From contig DCJH01000006.1 in the NCBI GenBank assembly GCA_002317385.1, positions 43,789 to 107,788 of the forward strand: DNA of 64,000 nucleotides. Reading direction: 5' to 3'. Shown here piece by piece: positions 49,902 through 58,316 of the stretch (positions are counted from its first letter, which is position 1; each line of letters begins with the position of its first letter). This stretch comes from Prevotella sp. UBA1705 (GTDB taxonomy: Bacteria > Bacteroidota > Bacteroidia > Bacteroidales > Bacteroidaceae). Made by a program: the position numbers and the translations under genes. Below the pieces are notes generated by a model. That model did not search any database. It saw nothing but the letters and a program-made list of their open reading frames with translations, and had not been told where the DNA came from.

Positions 49902-52508
49902 CTATTTCCCGGCGCGCCTTGACTCGGTGTCGCGATTGTCGTGGTACACCTGCTGCACCTTTCGGCCGCCAAAGCTCCATGTGGCGCGCAGGGAGGCGTA
50001 GCTGGCATGATAGTCAAACCGGTTGGAAACGGTGAAACCATTGTAGCGTGCCTCTGAGCGGGTCTTGATCCAACCGAAGGGATCGCCCATGTCTAAGCGC
50101 AGTTTGAGGCGGTCGCGCAGGCAACTGCAGCGCAGGGAGAGGTTCAGACGGTCTTGCGCAAGGTAGCGCGTCATCGAATAGTAAGAGGTGAATACGTGGC
50201 CATAGCTGACCTCGGCCACCGCCATGCGCTGCTTGTTGAGCATGAACGACAGCGTGGCGCCCACCCGTTTGCCCCATCCATATATGGGCCGGAAGTTGGA
50301 GTTGGGGGCGGACTGGGCATCATGGTAATAGACTTCACCCTCGGCATTGACATTCATCCAGGGCAGAACGTTGCGGTTGAAGGTGGCATAGAGTCCGCTC
50401 TTGTCGTGGCTCACACCGTTCACAGGACTGCCCACCTGCGTGCCGTCTGCCTTAAACTCCACGTTCCAACCCACTTCATCAGTGCCGTGGTCGTTGTAGA
50501 GCACGAGATACAGCCCCTTGCCGTTGTTGTAGTTCACCTCCGAATTGCGGGTGTAGGCGGCCGTGAGATGAGGATTTCCGGTCACATAGTTGGTCACGGT
50601 GGTATAAGCCCGGAAGGGGTTCAGGTCGCCGAAGTTGGGCCGGTCGATGCCATAGGCCACGGCAAAGCCCACGGAATGCCCCTCCTTGGGCTGCCAATGG
50701 AGGTGGAGAGTGGGGAAAAACCGGCCGTAATGGTTGTGGTCTATCTGCCCGATGGTGACCTGATGGCCGCGCGTCCAGGTGTATTCATAGCGCAGTCCGG
50801 CCTGTGCCTGCAGGTGCTTGGCGAGGTCGCGGCGGGCCGACACGTAGGCAGCGAGGCCCTGCTCACGATAGTTGAACGTGTTGCTCTCGTCGGTGTTGCG
50901 CGTCCAGATGGCCGCGGGGTCATCGGGCGAGAAGCCTGCCGTGAGGTTGTCGATGTCGATACCGGTGTTGTTGGTGATGATGGTGGCCGCAGCTCCCGCC
51001 TCCACATAGAGCGGCTTGAAGGGCAGCACGAAGTCGAGTTTCAACGCATGGATCTGATAGCGGGCGTGGCTCGCCGAGCGCAGCGACACCGACTGGCCGT
51101 TGGTCTCCGATGTGTTGACGTTGTGCAGCGGTGTGTTTCCATTGAAATAGTTGTAGTTCAGGCTCATCGTCTTGCCCAGAGAGTCGATGCGATAGTCGGC
51201 ATAGAGCGTGGTGCTGAGGCTGCTGTTCCACACGGGCACCTGCCTCGACGTGCTGCGGGTGGTGTCCTGCTCGATGGTGATATCCGTCTGATGGGTGCTC
51301 AATCGGTCCGTGTGGAGACTACCCATCGCGCCGATTTCCAGCCTGTCGGTGGCCTTATATTTCAATATTGTGCTCGCATCGGTGCTGGGCCAATATATCT
51401 TATTCGACCGGTCGGAGGTGCGCTGATGGCCGTCGTCGAACGTGTAGACACTGTATTGCCTGTTGATCACATGGTCGAAGTCGGCACCGACGCTGGTCGA
51501 CATCTCCCATTTGCGCGACACATAGTTGAGCGTAGCCGCGGGCCTGAAGTTTCCCCGATACTGCCGTTGCACCGCTGTGGTGAGGCTTCCGCTCCATCCC
51601 TGGCTCTGGTCGCGGCGCATCACGATGTTCACATAGCCCCCGTTGGCCTCGGCCTTATACTTGGCGGGCGGGATGGTGATGACCTCGATGCGCTCTATAT
51701 CCTCGGCCTTCAGACTGCGAAGCTTGGCTTTCACAGCCTCGTCGCCCAGTTCGAGGATGTGGCCGTCGAGCATGAAGTGGGTGGCACTCTTGCCCACGAT
51801 GGAGACGCTCTCGTCGCTTACGTTGAGCATCGGCACGCGCGTCATCACCTCGATGCCATTCATGCCCACGGCGTAGGGGTCGTTGGCCACGAGGTATTGC
51901 AGCCGGTCTACATCATTGCGGATGAGTTTTCGGGCAGCCTTCACCTCGGTTTCGGCGAGGGTGTGGGTGTCGGGAGAGAGTCGGACCAGTCCGACTTGTC
52001 CGACCAGTCCGACCCTATAGTGGGTCTGATAGCCCACAAACGACACCCTCATCAGCACCTTTTGGCGACGGCTGCAGGGAATGACGAAATCGCCTCCGTC
52101 GTTGCTCACGCCTCCGTTGATGAAGCTGGAGTCCGAAGGATTGAGCAGGGCTACGTTGGCGTAGGCTATGGGCCGCTGATCGGGACCCACCACACGGCCT
52201 ATCATGCGGACCGGAGCCTTCTGCGTACACTCTACGAAAAGGAGGCTGTCGCCAATGGTAATCTGCATGGGATAGAACCCCACGGCCTCGCGCACAGCCT
52301 CGGGAATGGGGCGGTTGCGGATGTCGGCGGTGACGGTGAAGTCCTCCAACTCGTCGTAGATAAAGTTGATGGTGTAGCGGTCGGAGGCGTTATCGAGGTC
52401 GGACAGCACCTTCGGGAGAGGCACGCCACGGTAGTTGCGAGTCACCCTTTGGGCCTGGGCGGAGAGCGGCAGCAAGGTCAGCACGATGATGGTGAGTAGA
52501 GTTCTCAT
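49902..52508 (-). CDS. STN-domain outer-membrane beta-barrel receptor (paralogue 1)
   Basis: An 868-residue outer-membrane protein. A signal peptide (1-20, ending SAQAQ) precedes a secretin/TonB short N-terminal domain (about 21-90, with INFIYDELEDFTVTADI), which in FecA-like receptors passes the signal to a FecR protein. A carboxypeptidase-regulatory-like domain is next (95-170), then a plug (VEVMTRVPMLNV-like region ending NGGYVNIVM) and a barrel of the OMP_b-brl_3 type. The start MRTLLTIIVLTLL at 52508 is taken because it opens the signal peptide. It is 8 bases after an anti-sigma gene. A 12-residue VGLVGQVGLVRL insertion near residue 170 is made of 9-base repeats. The ligand is unknown. 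Confidence 0.9.
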   Translation of the reverse strand: MRTLLTIIVLTLLPLSAQAQRVTRNYRGVPLPKVLSDLDNASDRYTINFIYDELEDFTVTADIRNRPIPEAVREAVGFYPMQITIGDSLLFVECTQKAPVRMIGRVVGPDQRPIAYANVALLNPSDSSFINGGVSNDGGDFVIPCSRRQKVLMRVSFVGYQTHYRVGLVGQVGLVRLSPDTHTLAETEVKAARKLIRNDVDRLQYLVANDPYAVGMNGIEVMTRVPMLNVSDESVSIVGKSATHFMLDGHILELGDEAVKAKLRSLKAEDIERIEVITIPPAKYKAEANGGYVNIVMRRDQSQGWSGSLTTAVQRQYRGNFRPAATLNYVSRKWEMSTSVGADFDHVINRQYSVYTFDDGHQRTSDRSNKIYWPSTDASTILKYKATDRLEIGAMGSLHTDRLSTHQTDITIEQDTTRSTSRQVPVWNSSLSTTLYADYRIDSLGKTMSLNYNYFNGNTPLHNVNTSETNGQSVSLRSASHARYQIHALKLDFVLPFKPLYVEAGAAATIITNNTGIDIDNLTAGFSPDDPAAIWTRNTDESNTFNYREQGLAAYVSARRDLAKHLQAQAGLRYEYTWTRGHQVTIGQIDHNHYGRFFPTLHLHWQPKEGHSVGFAVAYGIDRPNFGDLNPFRAYTTVTNYVTGNPHLTAAYTRNSEVNYNNGKGLYLVLYNDHGTDEVGWNVEFKADGTQVGSPVNGVSHDKSGLYATFNRNVLPWMNVNAEGEVYYHDAQSAPNSNFRPIYGWGKRVGATLSFMLNKQRMAVAEVSYGHVFTSYYSMTRYLAQDRLNLSLRCSCLRDRLKLRLDMGDPFGWIKTRSEARYNGFTVSNRFDYHASYASLRATWSFGGRKVQQVYHDNRDTESRRAGK
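51981..52014. repeat. 9-base tandem repeat inside the receptor gene
   Basis: TCGGACCAGTCCGACTTGTC followed by CGACCAGTCCGACC is the same unit as in the spacers at 17409, 19081, 34372 and 40201. In the minus-strand gene it codes VGL-VGQ-VGL-VRL and keeps the frame. Confidence 0.88.
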
Positions 52509-52516
52509 GGCCAGGA

Positions 52517-53173
52517 TTATTGTATGGTGATGGTGCTGTCGGCAAATGTCAGCTCCACGTGGTCGAAAGTATTGAGCGTCTCCACAGCCTCCTCCACGCT
52601 CTGACTGCGCTCCCATCGGAAGCGGAGACGCAGACGGGCGGCCTCATCGTTGTGACAGGCCACGCGAACATGGTAGTATTCGCCCATGTCGTGCACGATG
52701 TCGCGTAGCGAGGTGTTGTCATATTGGTGAGGAGAAGACTCTCCCCGACCCTCCCCGGAGGGGAGAGAGTCTTGGGCGGCGGACTTCAGGGTGTCACGGT
52801 GGAGGGTGGTTGTGGTGACGGCCTGCGGGGCGGGGGCAGGCGAGGAGTGGCGCGTCGTGCGCACAATGTGTATCGCGGCCAGTGCGATGCCCGAGACAAG
52901 GAGGATGCCCGCGATGGCGGCGGCCATGCGATAGCGGCGTCGGGGCGCGGTGGCGGAGTGGTGGGCGATGCGATCCCACTGCCTGTCGAGTTCCCCGGCA
53001 GGGAGTTCACCCGACTGCCGTTGGTATTCCTGGGCTGACGAGGCTTGGCTCAACAGCTCGTAGGTGGCGCGCAGTTCGTCGTCCTGAAGCAAGCACTGGA
53101 GTTCGTCGTCGGTATAGTTCTCAGGGTGGTCGAGGGCGTCGAGCAACCGCATGGGGGAGTCGTTATTTTCCAT
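52517..53173 (-). CDS. FecR-like anti-sigma factor (paralogue 1)
   Basis: A 218-residue membrane protein that would keep its sigma factor inactive until the receptor signals. An acidic cytoplasmic part (1-80) is followed by one membrane helix (about 82-102, AAAIAGILLVSGIALAAIH) and a periplasmic domain ending with the DUF4974-like SQSVEEAVETLNTFDHVELT. It overlaps the sigma gene by 11 bases and precedes the receptor by 8. The linker has a SLPSGEGRGESSPHQ segment encoded by a G/C palindrome (52733-52775), unlike the paralogue at 61150-61734. Confidence 0.85.
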   Translation of the reverse strand: MENNDSPMRLLDALDHPENYTDDELQCLLQDDELRATYELLSQASSAQEYQRQSGELPAGELDRQWDRIAHHSATAPRRRYRMAAAIAGILLVSGIALAAIHIVRTTRHSSPAPAPQAVTTTTLHRDTLKSAAQDSLPSGEGRGESSPHQYDNTSLRDIVHDMGEYYHVRVACHNDEAARLRLRFRWERSQSVEEAVETLNTFDHVELTFADSTITIQ

Positions 53174-53684
53174 AGACGTGGGGATTGAAGTGTTCTTGAA
53201 GTTTTCGGGTGGCTTGTGCCAGATGCTTATACACCGCCGCCTCGCTGATATGGAGGCGCGTGGCGATGTCGCGGCAAGAGAGACGGTCGTCGGTTCGCAG
53301 TCGGAAGACGGTGCGCGTCTGGGGCGTGAGCACGGTGTCGATGAGGTGGTTCAGCCGTTCGTAGCGGGCCTCCGTGGCCTCGGCGGGCACTAATGAAGGC
53401 TGGGTCGCGGTGGTGAGAAGTCGTCGGAATCGCTCCCTCACAGCCCGATGGCTGATGATATCGAGGCAATGGTTGCGCGCAGAGACCATCAGCCAGGCCG
53501 CCACCTGGGGCCCATCGTCGTCGCTGAGCGCCTCCGGCAGCATGGTCCGCCCGTCCAACAGGCGTGCGAAGATGTCGCTTGCGGCATCCTTCGCCTCCGC
53601 TTCGTCGTGGAGTAGCGATAGCGCCAGCCGGTACATCCGGCCGTAGTGTGTGCGAAACAACCGTTCTATCAATTCATGATTCAT
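53163..53684 (-). CDS. ECF-type RNA polymerase sigma factor (paralogue 1)
   Basis: A 173-residue sigma-70 family protein with regions 2 and 4: AAWLMVSARNHCLDII in region 2 and LSCRDIATRLHISEAAVYKH then LAQATRKLQEHF as the region 4 helix-turn-helix. The opening LIERLFRTHYGRMYRLALSL and the tail closely resemble the sigma at 61747-62268. It heads an operon with a FecR-like protein and a receptor. AGTAAAAAG lies 16 bases before the start on its strand, and also before the other sigma. Confidence 0.94.
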   Translation of the reverse strand: MNHELIERLFRTHYGRMYRLALSLLHDEAEAKDAASDIFARLLDGRTMLPEALSDDDGPQVAAWLMVSARNHCLDIISHRAVRERFRRLLTTATQPSLVPAEATEARYERLNHLIDTVLTPQTRTVFRLRTDDRLSCRDIATRLHISEAAVYKHLAQATRKLQEHFNPHVYGK

Positions 53685-53778
53685 GTGTCGTGTTGTGGGC
53701 TTTTTACTCTAATAACGTTTTCATGGCCTATTTCTCAACCCCTCTGCACTATTTTTTTCAATGGTCATTCAAATAGTA

Positions 53779-53818
53779 ATGCCCTTGCAGAAGGTCGAAA
53801 TGACTTCTGCAAGGGCAT
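53779..53818. terminator. 15-bp perfect hairpin beyond lgt
   Basis: ATGCCCTTGCAGAAG (53779-53793) and its exact complement (53804-53818), 10-base loop, 25 bases past the lgt stop on the minus strand. No long T run follows, so it is a weaker or 3'-stabilising hairpin. Confidence 0.7.
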
Positions 53819-53843
53819 CATAGTGATTTATGTATATACCGTT

Positions 53844-54710
53844 CTATACTTTCTCCTGCGACTTGGCGCCGAGCTTTTCCATCCATTTTCCGCCCTTCAT
53901 CGTGGCGAGGCCAATGAGGATGAAGGGGATGGAGAGGATCTGACCCATATCGAGCAGCATGCCCGACTCGAAGTCTACCTGGATGTCTTTGGTGTATTCG
54001 ATGATGAAACGGGCTATGAAAATGAGCGTCAGACAGAGGCCGAAGAAGTAGCCAGTGCCCACTCTCTGCGGCTTGCGACGGTAGGCAGCAAAGATGATGA
54101 AGAAGAAAATGGTATAGGCAATGGCCTCATAGAGCTGGCCGGGATGGCGCGGATACTGGTCCACACGCTCGAAAATGAACGCCCAGGGCACGTCGGTCAC
54201 CTTGCCGATAATCTCCGAATTCATGAGGTTTCCGAGTCGGATGAAGGTCGCCGTGACGCAGGACACGATGCCGAAATTATCCAATACGGTCCACACATTC
54301 ATCTTCATGTTGCGCGCGTAGAGCAGGATGGCGATAATCATACCTATCACTCCGCCGTGCGAAGCGAGTCCCTCGTAGCCGATAAACTTCCAGGAGCCGT
54401 CGGGCATATGGTGTATCGGGATAAACATCTCGATGATATGGTCCCACGAGGTGAGGAAATAGTCGGGCTGATAGAACAGGCAATGTCCCAGGCGGGCACC
54501 CACGAGGATGGCGATGAAGATATAGAGGAACAGCGGTTCAAACTTCTCATCGGGTATCTTCTGCTCCTTAAACAGGCGCTGCATGAGCAGATAGCCGAGC
54601 AGAAGACCTACTAACCAGCACATGGAATACCATCGGATACCGAAACTCCCGATATGGAACATGATCTCGCTGGGGTTCCAAATAATGTATGAAAGACTTT
54701 CTACAGCCAT
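53844..54710 (-). CDS. lgt: Prolipoprotein diacylglyceryl transferase
   Basis: A 288-residue polytopic membrane enzyme that adds diacylglycerol to the lipobox cysteine of lipoprotein precursors such as the SusD and FKBP proteins here. The Lgt signature is present as ATFIRLGNLMNSEIIGK, and the catalytic region has YEGLASHGGVIGMIIAIL and RHPGQLYEAIAYTIFFFII. About seven membrane helices. It stands alone, with a hairpin after it and the inverted GTTAA element before its start. Confidence 0.98.
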   Translation of the reverse strand: MAVESLSYIIWNPSEIMFHIGSFGIRWYSMCWLVGLLLGYLLMQRLFKEQKIPDEKFEPLFLYIFIAILVGARLGHCLFYQPDYFLTSWDHIIEMFIPIHHMPDGSWKFIGYEGLASHGGVIGMIIAILLYARNMKMNVWTVLDNFGIVSCVTATFIRLGNLMNSEIIGKVTDVPWAFIFERVDQYPRHPGQLYEAIAYTIFFFIIFAAYRRKPQRVGTGYFFGLCLTLIFIARFIIEYTKDIQVDFESGMLLDMGQILSIPFILIGLATMKGGKWMEKLGAKSQEKV

Positions 54711-54726
54711 AGTTTATTTATTTTTT

Positions 54727-54844
54727 GGAGTTGAGGAGTTATGGAGTTAAAGAGTTAGGACAAAGGTCTTGCAACGACTCTGGATACTGTTCCATCCTTG
54801 AGAGTAATGTCTTAACTCCTTCACTCCATCACTTCTTAACTCCT
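54727..54844. repeat. Paired inverted GTTAAGGAGTTAA element, second copy
   Basis: The left arm (54727-54762, GGAGTTGAGGAGTTATGGAG then TTAAAGAGTTAGGACA) pairs with a right arm at 54808-54844 (TGTCTTAACTCCTTCACTCC then ATCACTTC). It is placed 18 bases past the ychF stop and 16 before the lgt start. Confidence 0.75.
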
Positions 54845-54862
54845 AATAATACGAAAGGTGTT

Positions 54863-55966
54863 TTAGACATTGAATCTAAAGTGCATAATATCGCCGTCCT
54901 GCACCACATAATCCTTGCCTTCGATACCGAGCTTTCCGGCCTCGCGAATAGCTGCTTCGGAGCCATACTGGATGTAATCTTCATATTTGATGACCTCCGC
55001 GCGGATGAAACCCTTCTCAAAATCGGTGTGGATCACGCCGGCGCACTGCGGTGCTTTCCATCCCTTGTGGAACGTCCAGGCCTTCACTTCCATCTCTCCG
55101 GCAGTGATAAAGGTCTGCAGATTGAGCAGATGGTAAGCCTTCTCGATGAGCCGGTTCACGCCGCTCTGCTCCAAACCAAGCTCGTCGAGGAAGAGCTGCT
55201 TGTCCTCGTAGCTGTCCAATGAGGCAATATCTTCCTCGGTCTTGGCGGCGATAATCATGGCCTCTGCACCCTCCTGGGCGGCCATTTCCTCTATCTTCTT
55301 GCTGTAATCGTTGCCAGTCTTGGCACTTGCCTCGTCCACATTGCACACGTAGAGCACCGGTTTGGTGGTGAGCAGGAATAGGTCGTGAGCGGCCTTCTGC
55401 TCCTCCTTGCTCTCGAAAGTCACGCTGCGGGCGTTCTGACCTTTATCCAACACCTCCTTGTAAGCCTTCAAAACCTCCACCAATACCTTGGCATCTTTGT
55501 TGCCCGAAGCGGCGATTTTCTCCTGCTTGGCCATCTGGGCCTCGATGGTTTCGAGGTCCTTGAGCTGCAGTTCGGTGTCGATAATGTCCTTGTCGGCAAT
55601 GGGGTCGATGGCCATTCCGCCCTCACGCACCACGTTATCATCGTCGAAACAGCGAATCACATGGATGATAGCGTCGCACTCGCGGATGTTTCCGAGGAAC
55701 TTGTTGCCCAGTCCTTCGCCCTTCGACGCGCCCTTCACCAGTCCCGCAATGTCCACAATCTCGCAGGTAGCCGGTACGATTCGTCCCGGGTGCACTATCT
55801 CAGCGAGCTTCGTCAGCCGCTCGTCGGGCACGGTAATCACGCCCAGATTGGGTTCAATTGTACAGAAAGGGAAGTTGGCTGCCTGTGCCTTCGCACTCGA
55901 CAGGCAGTTGAATAGGGTAGACTTTCCCACGTTGGGGAGTCCCACAATGCCACATTTTAATGCCAT
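54863..55966 (-). CDS. ychF: Redox-regulated ATPase YchF (Obg-like)
   Basis: A 367-residue P-loop protein of the Obg/OLA1 group, which hydrolyses ATP and binds ribosomes. The G1 loop is GLPNVGKSTLFN. The NVDE segment takes the place of the usual NKxD, as in ATP-preferring YchF proteins. A coiled-coil insertion is in the middle, and the C-terminal TGS domain ends VQDGDIMHFRFNV. A possible TAACTTTG -7 box lies at 56005-55998. It is complete and ordinary. Confidence 0.97.
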   Translation of the reverse strand: MALKCGIVGLPNVGKSTLFNCLSSAKAQAANFPFCTIEPNLGVITVPDERLTKLAEIVHPGRIVPATCEIVDIAGLVKGASKGEGLGNKFLGNIRECDAIIHVIRCFDDDNVVREGGMAIDPIADKDIIDTELQLKDLETIEAQMAKQEKIAASGNKDAKVLVEVLKAYKEVLDKGQNARSVTFESKEEQKAAHDLFLLTTKPVLYVCNVDEASAKTGNDYSKKIEEMAAQEGAEAMIIAAKTEEDIASLDSYEDKQLFLDELGLEQSGVNRLIEKAYHLLNLQTFITAGEMEVKAWTFHKGWKAPQCAGVIHTDFEKGFIRAEVIKYEDYIQYGSEAAIREAGKLGIEGKDYVVQDGDIMHFRFNV

Positions 55967-56089
55967 ATCATTAAATAATCGTTTATATTCTGACGTGCAA
56001 AGTTACGAAAAAGATTATGAAACGGCCGAGGAAACACGTAGAAATATACTGATAACAAATGCTTTAAATCTCTAAAAACAGGAGAACAT

Positions 56090-56647
56090 TCATTGTCTGT
56101 ACCGATTTATTTCGTCCATGTCTTGTGCTATCTGCTTCTTGTTTTTTAGATTAATCCACAGAAAAACACAGAATATGGGGATGAACAACAACAGCAAATA
56201 CAACAGTTTTTCATTAGGAAAGACCCAATAAAACCATGCTATTGTCAATGGAAAACATAAGATTTCGAAGGTATTATTGATCATCGAAAAGCGCTTGAAT
56301 TCATCGTAAACAGCAAGCAAGCTCTTGCTGGCCAAAGCTGTTTTACTGAATTTTTGCAGGAAGAGAGCGGCGAAAAGACTGTCGGCCGCCACTATTATAA
56401 AAATGGGAATGATGACCAGCCACGACCTGCCCCAATATGTATGAAGCAAATATCCCATAATGGGAGTGAACACAATACCCAGGATTAGTCCTACCATATT
56501 GACGCCATAGAGCCATGAGAAACTTCTCCTTGTCGTTTGTTTCATCATCTGTTCACTCACGATTTCCTCCTGATTCAACCGTGACTTAAACTCGGAGACA
56601 TCGCTGCGAAGCCCTTCCAACTCCTTCAAATCATACTCTGTTTTCAT
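56090..56647 (-). CDS. Four-helix membrane protein paired with an ECF sigma factor
   Basis: A 185-residue protein: a charged cytoplasmic N-terminal part (1-42, with KELEGLRSDVSEFKSRLNQE) and four membrane helices in two pairs (about 45-68, 72-95, 128-145, 147-168). I do not recognise a family. It starts 10 bases after an ECF sigma gene, so it is probably the multi-span anti-sigma partner. Codon and base use are noticeably more AT-rich than in neighbouring genes, which hints at different ancestry for the pair. Confidence 0.7.
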   Translation of the reverse strand: MKTEYDLKELEGLRSDVSEFKSRLNQEEIVSEQMMKQTTRRSFSWLYGVNMVGLILGIVFTPIMGYLLHTYWGRSWLVIIPIFIIVAADSLFAALFLQKFSKTALASKSLLAVYDEFKRFSMINNTFEILCFPLTIAWFYWVFPNEKLLYLLLLFIPIFCVFLWINLKNKKQIAQDMDEINRYRQ

Positions 56648-56657
56648 CGTTCTGCTT

Positions 56658-57140
56658 TTAATCGTTAGACATTTGCTTCAGTATCTCCTTGATGCGGTAT
56701 AGTCTTACAGACACGTAGTTCACCTTGATGCCTACAATTTCGGCTATTTCCTCGTACGAAAGATTCTCTAACCACAACAGAATAATGGCTCTGTCTATCG
56801 GTTGTAGCCGTGCAATCCGCTTTCTGAGCGCATCTATCTGTCTCGACGGAGTGTCCTCCTCGTCATACGGATTAATGTTCATCGTGAGCGGAACAGACTT
56901 GATTTGCCTGCGCTTCTTACGGTTCAACGATATGCAAACGTTCATGCTCACCCTGTAAATCCATGTCCGGATATCGCTCTTTCCATGAAATTGGGGATAA
57001 CTAAGCCAAAGATTAATGAGCACTTCTTGCATCAGATCGCTCACTTCAGTTTGGTTTTTGCAGAACATATAACACACCATGTAAATCGTGCTGCGGTGTT
57101 CTTGTATCAGGAGATTGAAGTCTTTTTCTTTAGAATTCAT
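56658..57140 (-). CDS. ECF-type RNA polymerase sigma factor with membrane partner
   Basis: A 160-residue sigma-70 protein. Region 2 has EVSDLMQEVLINLWLSYPQF and IRTWIYRVSMNVCISLNRKK; region 4 has LSYEEIAEIVGIKVNYVSVR then LYRIKEILKQM. It is not closely similar to the two paralogous sigma factors on either side, and it lacks a FecR-like neighbour; instead a four-helix membrane protein follows. The AT-rich composition matches that partner. Confidence 0.93.
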   Translation of the reverse strand: MNSKEKDFNLLIQEHRSTIYMVCYMFCKNQTEVSDLMQEVLINLWLSYPQFHGKSDIRTWIYRVSMNVCISLNRKKRRQIKSVPLTMNINPYDEEDTPSRQIDALRKRIARLQPIDRAIILLWLENLSYEEIAEIVGIKVNYVSVRLYRIKEILKQMSND

Positions 57141-57252
57141 TGTGGCCTTTTTGAAATCTATCTGCTACGTTAGTCGCAATAAAAGACGTTTTCAGTACAA
57201 AGACATCAAGAAAAAAGTAGAACGAAGCAATAATTCTCTGATTAGCACAGGT

Positions 57253-57756
57253 TTATTTATACCACTCCTTCATCTCCACGTAGTGCTTGGCGTATGTTTC
57301 GGCCTGGCCGGCAGGGGCTTTTTTAACCATTTTGGCAGGCACGCCACCCCATATTTCGTATGCCCCCACACGGGTTCCGGCCAGCACCACGGCCCCGGCG
57401 GCTATCACGGCGCCCTCGCCAATGTCAGCTTTGTCGAGCACCACAGCATTCATTCCGATGAGCGCGCCACGGTGAATGGTGCAGGCATGCACCACAGCGC
57501 CATGGCCGAGCGATACGTCGTCTTCGATGATCACGGGCGACCCGTGGGTCTGATGGATGCAGGCGCAGTCCTGAACATTTACCCGATGGCCTATGCGAAT
57601 GGCATCGACGTCGGCCCGAAGCACCGCCCCGAACCACACCGAGCAGTCGTCTCCCATGATGATATCGCCCACGAGCGACGCGTTTTCAGCCAACATGCAG
57701 TTGTCGCCCCAACGCGGAGTTTTCCCGTTTACCGTTTTAATGAGTGCCATAGACAT
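57253..57756 (-). CDS. Gamma-class carbonic anhydrase family protein
   Basis: A 167-residue left-handed beta-helix protein (hexapeptide repeats from about residue 20 to 140, such as SLVGDIIMGDDCSVWFGAVL). The histidines that bind the metal are expected in CIHQTHGSP and LGHGAVVHACTIHRG, all present, so it may hydrate CO2 or bind a metal-dependent substrate; many YrdA/PaaY relatives have unclear roles. The start is MSMALIKT at 57756; a second ATG lies six bases later. It is 24 bases behind the toxin gene. Confidence 0.92.
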   Translation of the reverse strand: MSMALIKTVNGKTPRWGDNCMLAENASLVGDIIMGDDCSVWFGAVLRADVDAIRIGHRVNVQDCACIHQTHGSPVIIEDDVSLGHGAVVHACTIHRGALIGMNAVVLDKADIGEGAVIAAGAVVLAGTRVGAYEIWGGVPAKMVKKAPAGQAETYAKHYVEMKEWYK

Positions 57757-57780
57757 CTTAATTTTTTTATGCTTACTTTC

Positions 57781-58056
57781 TTACTTCCCAAACAATTCAG
57801 CGCGAGAGCCTATACGAACAATGTATATCTTATCTGCTTCGGAGTCCACCCATACCAGCAGGAAATCAATGCCTACATGGCATTCCATGCAATTCTTATA
57901 GTTGCCCGATAGGACATGGGGCTTAAACTGGACCGGGATAGGTTCTCCCTGAGCTAAAAGTGTGAGAATATCGAATAGTTGGCGCATCTTGTTGGTATCA
58001 TGACGATACCGTTTGAGGTCTTTCTTGGCCTTGGTGCTATAGTCTATTCTTTTCAT
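57781..58056 (-). CDS. YafQ/RelE-family mRNA interferase toxin
   Basis: A 91-residue basic protein with the RelE/YafQ fold. The opening IDYSTKAKKDLKRYRHD and the closing LLVWVDSEADKIYIVRIGSR match the YafQ family, which cuts mRNA on the ribosome under stress. Its start overlaps the antitoxin stop by four bases (ATGA), giving coupled translation. Active-site residues cannot be fixed by eye, although HVG and a C-terminal FGK are present. Confidence 0.88.
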   Translation of the reverse strand: MKRIDYSTKAKKDLKRYRHDTNKMRQLFDILTLLAQGEPIPVQFKPHVLSGNYKNCMECHVGIDFLLVWVDSEADKIYIVRIGSRAELFGK

Positions 58057-58316
58057 TTATCGGAGTCTATAGAACGTACAAAGGCCTCAAAACTCGACAC
58101 GTCCAGGCTTCCGGCCGACTTCCCACTCCTCGCTTCCTCGATGGCTGCACGGGTTTCTGCGTTGGGCTCGTCGTCGTAGGCGATGTCGAGGAGCACGCTC
58201 TCCACATAGTTGTTGAGGGTGCGATTGGCCTCGGCGGCCTTGATTTTGAGAATCTCCAAGAGGTCGGTGCGGAGGCGGAAGGAGGTCTGTTTTCTTTCGA
58301 CGGATGCTGTATTCAT
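58053..58316 (-). CDS. RelB/DinJ-type ribbon-helix-helix antitoxin
   Basis: An 87-residue protein, the first gene of a toxin-antitoxin pair. KQTSFRLRTDLLEILKIKAA followed by EANRTLNNYVESVLLDIAYD is a ribbon-helix-helix DNA-binding and dimerisation unit; the C-terminal acidic part would neutralise the toxin. The start MNTASVERKQ at 58316 is taken over a longer frame. A perfect TATATTTG box on its strand (58393-58386) may be the promoter that it represses. The ATGA overlap with the toxin supports the assignment. Confidence 0.86.
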   Translation of the reverse strand: MNTASVERKQTSFRLRTDLLEILKIKAAEANRTLNNYVESVLLDIAYDDEPNAETRAAIEEARSGKSAGSLDVSSFEAFVRSIDSDK

